DNA of 14,084 bases from an uncultured bacterium (GTDB taxonomy: Bacteria; Bacillota; Clostridia; Lachnospirales; Lachnospiraceae): NCBI GenBank assembly GCA_947088515.1, contig CAMUHA010000078.1:1-14084 (forward strand), read 5' to 3'. Positions 13,318 through 14,084 of the stretch are shown here, piece after piece. The number at the start of each line of letters is the position of its first letter. The stretch's first letter is position 1. The notes under the pieces were generated by a model that saw only the letters and a program-made list of their open reading frames with translations, made no database searches and was not told the origin of the DNA. The position numbers and the translations under genes are program-made.

Positions 13318-14084
13318 TTAAAAGTGTTCCCACTTATCTTTCTCCCCTTGTATTTTCCGCACTGCTTTATCTTTACTGTCTATAATAAAATTACCTACAT
13401 CTTTCCACGTAAAACTTCTGTTTCTCCATTTTGATACCAGAAAAACAGTGATAATTATTACAGGAACCATTAAAAACAAGAACTGGAATAATAAAACCAT
13501 TGCTTTCATATCTTCCCATCCCCGTGCTATGTTTTCCCAGTAAGGAAATTTCACAGCTGCATTCTGCATGGACCTGGTTCCATAATTAAGAATAACAGGA
13601 ATTAAGGATTCCGGCAAGTAACGGGAGGAATTTTCTACAACAATCATATCATTTTCTTCTACTCCCAGCTTTTCCTTTACGCAGTTATAGACAAAACCTT
13701 TAACTGGATTAGGCGCTGTTACTTCATAAACACTGATACCATCACTTTCCCCATAAGCAGATAGGCTTTCATGGGAGACATATACGATTGTCTTGTCAAG
13801 CCCAGCATTTTCTGCAAACCTGCCCTCCTGTTTTTTTACAACACCTGACACATAATGAGGAATTCCCCCTATCATCAGGCTCATCCCTGCAATATCGCTG
13901 GAGCCAAACAGCTGCCATGCGGCATCTTCATCCAAAACAACAAAATCTTTCATCAGGTCATTCCCTGAAAAATATCCACCTGATACCAGCTGCAAGGGAT
14001 GAAACAGAAAAAAATCACCACCAACGCCAACTGCTGATGCCTCAAGTTTTCCTTTCTCACTCACCAAAGTAACTGTGCCAAGAG
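13318..14084 (-). CDS. MacB-type periplasmic-core membrane protein, C-terminal part
   Basis: The reading frame is open to the right edge (the last codons read LGTVTLVSEKGK), so the true start lies outside and the TTG at 14067 is not it. The visible 255 residues begin inside an extracytoplasmic MacB-like core domain (GVGGDFFLFHPLQLVSGGYF, VVLDEDAAWQLFGSSDIAGM, GVVKKQEGRF). One transmembrane helix (about FQFLFLMVPVIIITVFLVS) and a basic cytoplasmic tail of about 40 residues follow. MacB and FtsX ABC permeases normally have three helices after this core; here only one is present. It may be a subunit working with a separate FtsX-like permease and ATPase encoded beyond the window. It is the first visible gene of the operon with the lipoprotein and diguanylate cyclase. 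Confidence 0.75.
   Translation of the reverse strand, partial: LGTVTLVSEKGKLEASAVGVGGDFFLFHPLQLVSGGYFSGNDLMKDFVVLDEDAAWQLFGSSDIAGMSLMIGGIPHYVSGVVKKQEGRFAENAGLDKTIVYVSHESLSAYGESDGISVYEVTAPNPVKGFVYNCVKEKLGVEENDMIVVENSSRYLPESLIPVILNYGTRSMQNAAVKFPYWENIARGWEDMKAMVLLFQFLFLMVPVIIITVFLVSKWRNRSFTWKDVGNFIIDSKDKAVRKIQGEKDKWEHF

Overview
The window looks like chromosomal DNA of an anaerobic Firmicute, most likely a Lachnospiraceae-type clostridium. It is AT-rich with strong AGGAGG ribosome binding sites. The gene set fits that group: a YuxH-like EAL-HDOD protein, a tandem bacteriohemerythrin, a DUF3048 (YerB-like) secreted protein, and a large solute-binding lipoprotein beside a MacB-like membrane protein. 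This assignment rests on family resemblance seen by eye, not on a search. No phage, IS, CRISPR, tRNA or rRNA is visible.

Layout from left to right. (1) Positions 1-34 hold the first codons of a minus-strand gene that leaves the window, preceded by a near-consensus promoter (76-104). (2) A bidirectional terminator (186-223) separates it from a minus-strand EAL-HDOD gene (252-1478) whose EAL half has lost its catalytic motifs. (3) A minus-strand run holds a tandem hemerythrin, a MATE transporter overlapping its 3' end, and a small coiled-coil protein (4212 down to 1684). (4) Divergent from the hemerythrin, a plus-strand siroheme/4Fe-4S nitrite or sulfite reductase (4416-5957) is followed by a secreted DUF3048 protein with its own promoter (6095-7165). 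(5) Convergent to that, across a strong hairpin, is a Cache-HAMP methyl-accepting chemotaxis protein on the minus strand (7261-9333). (6) A second minus-strand operon runs in from the right edge: a MacB-core membrane protein (partial), a propeller-like/solute-binding-protein fusion lipoprotein, and a sensor diguanylate cyclase. It ends at a clear intrinsic terminator (9561-9586).

The theme is environmental sensing and second-messenger signalling. The window has one likely active c-di-GMP synthase, one EAL-HDOD protein likely without phosphodiesterase activity, one chemoreceptor and one O2/redox-type diiron protein. The most intriguing unit is the right-hand operon, where a large surface lipoprotein and a MacB-core protein without a visible FtsX membrane bundle are co-directional with a Cache-HAMP-GGDEF protein. 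This could be a surface-sensing input to c-di-GMP, but that is inference. The hemerythrin/sulfite reductase divergent promoter region, with perfect palindromes near both candidate promoters, is the best candidate for a regulated redox switch.
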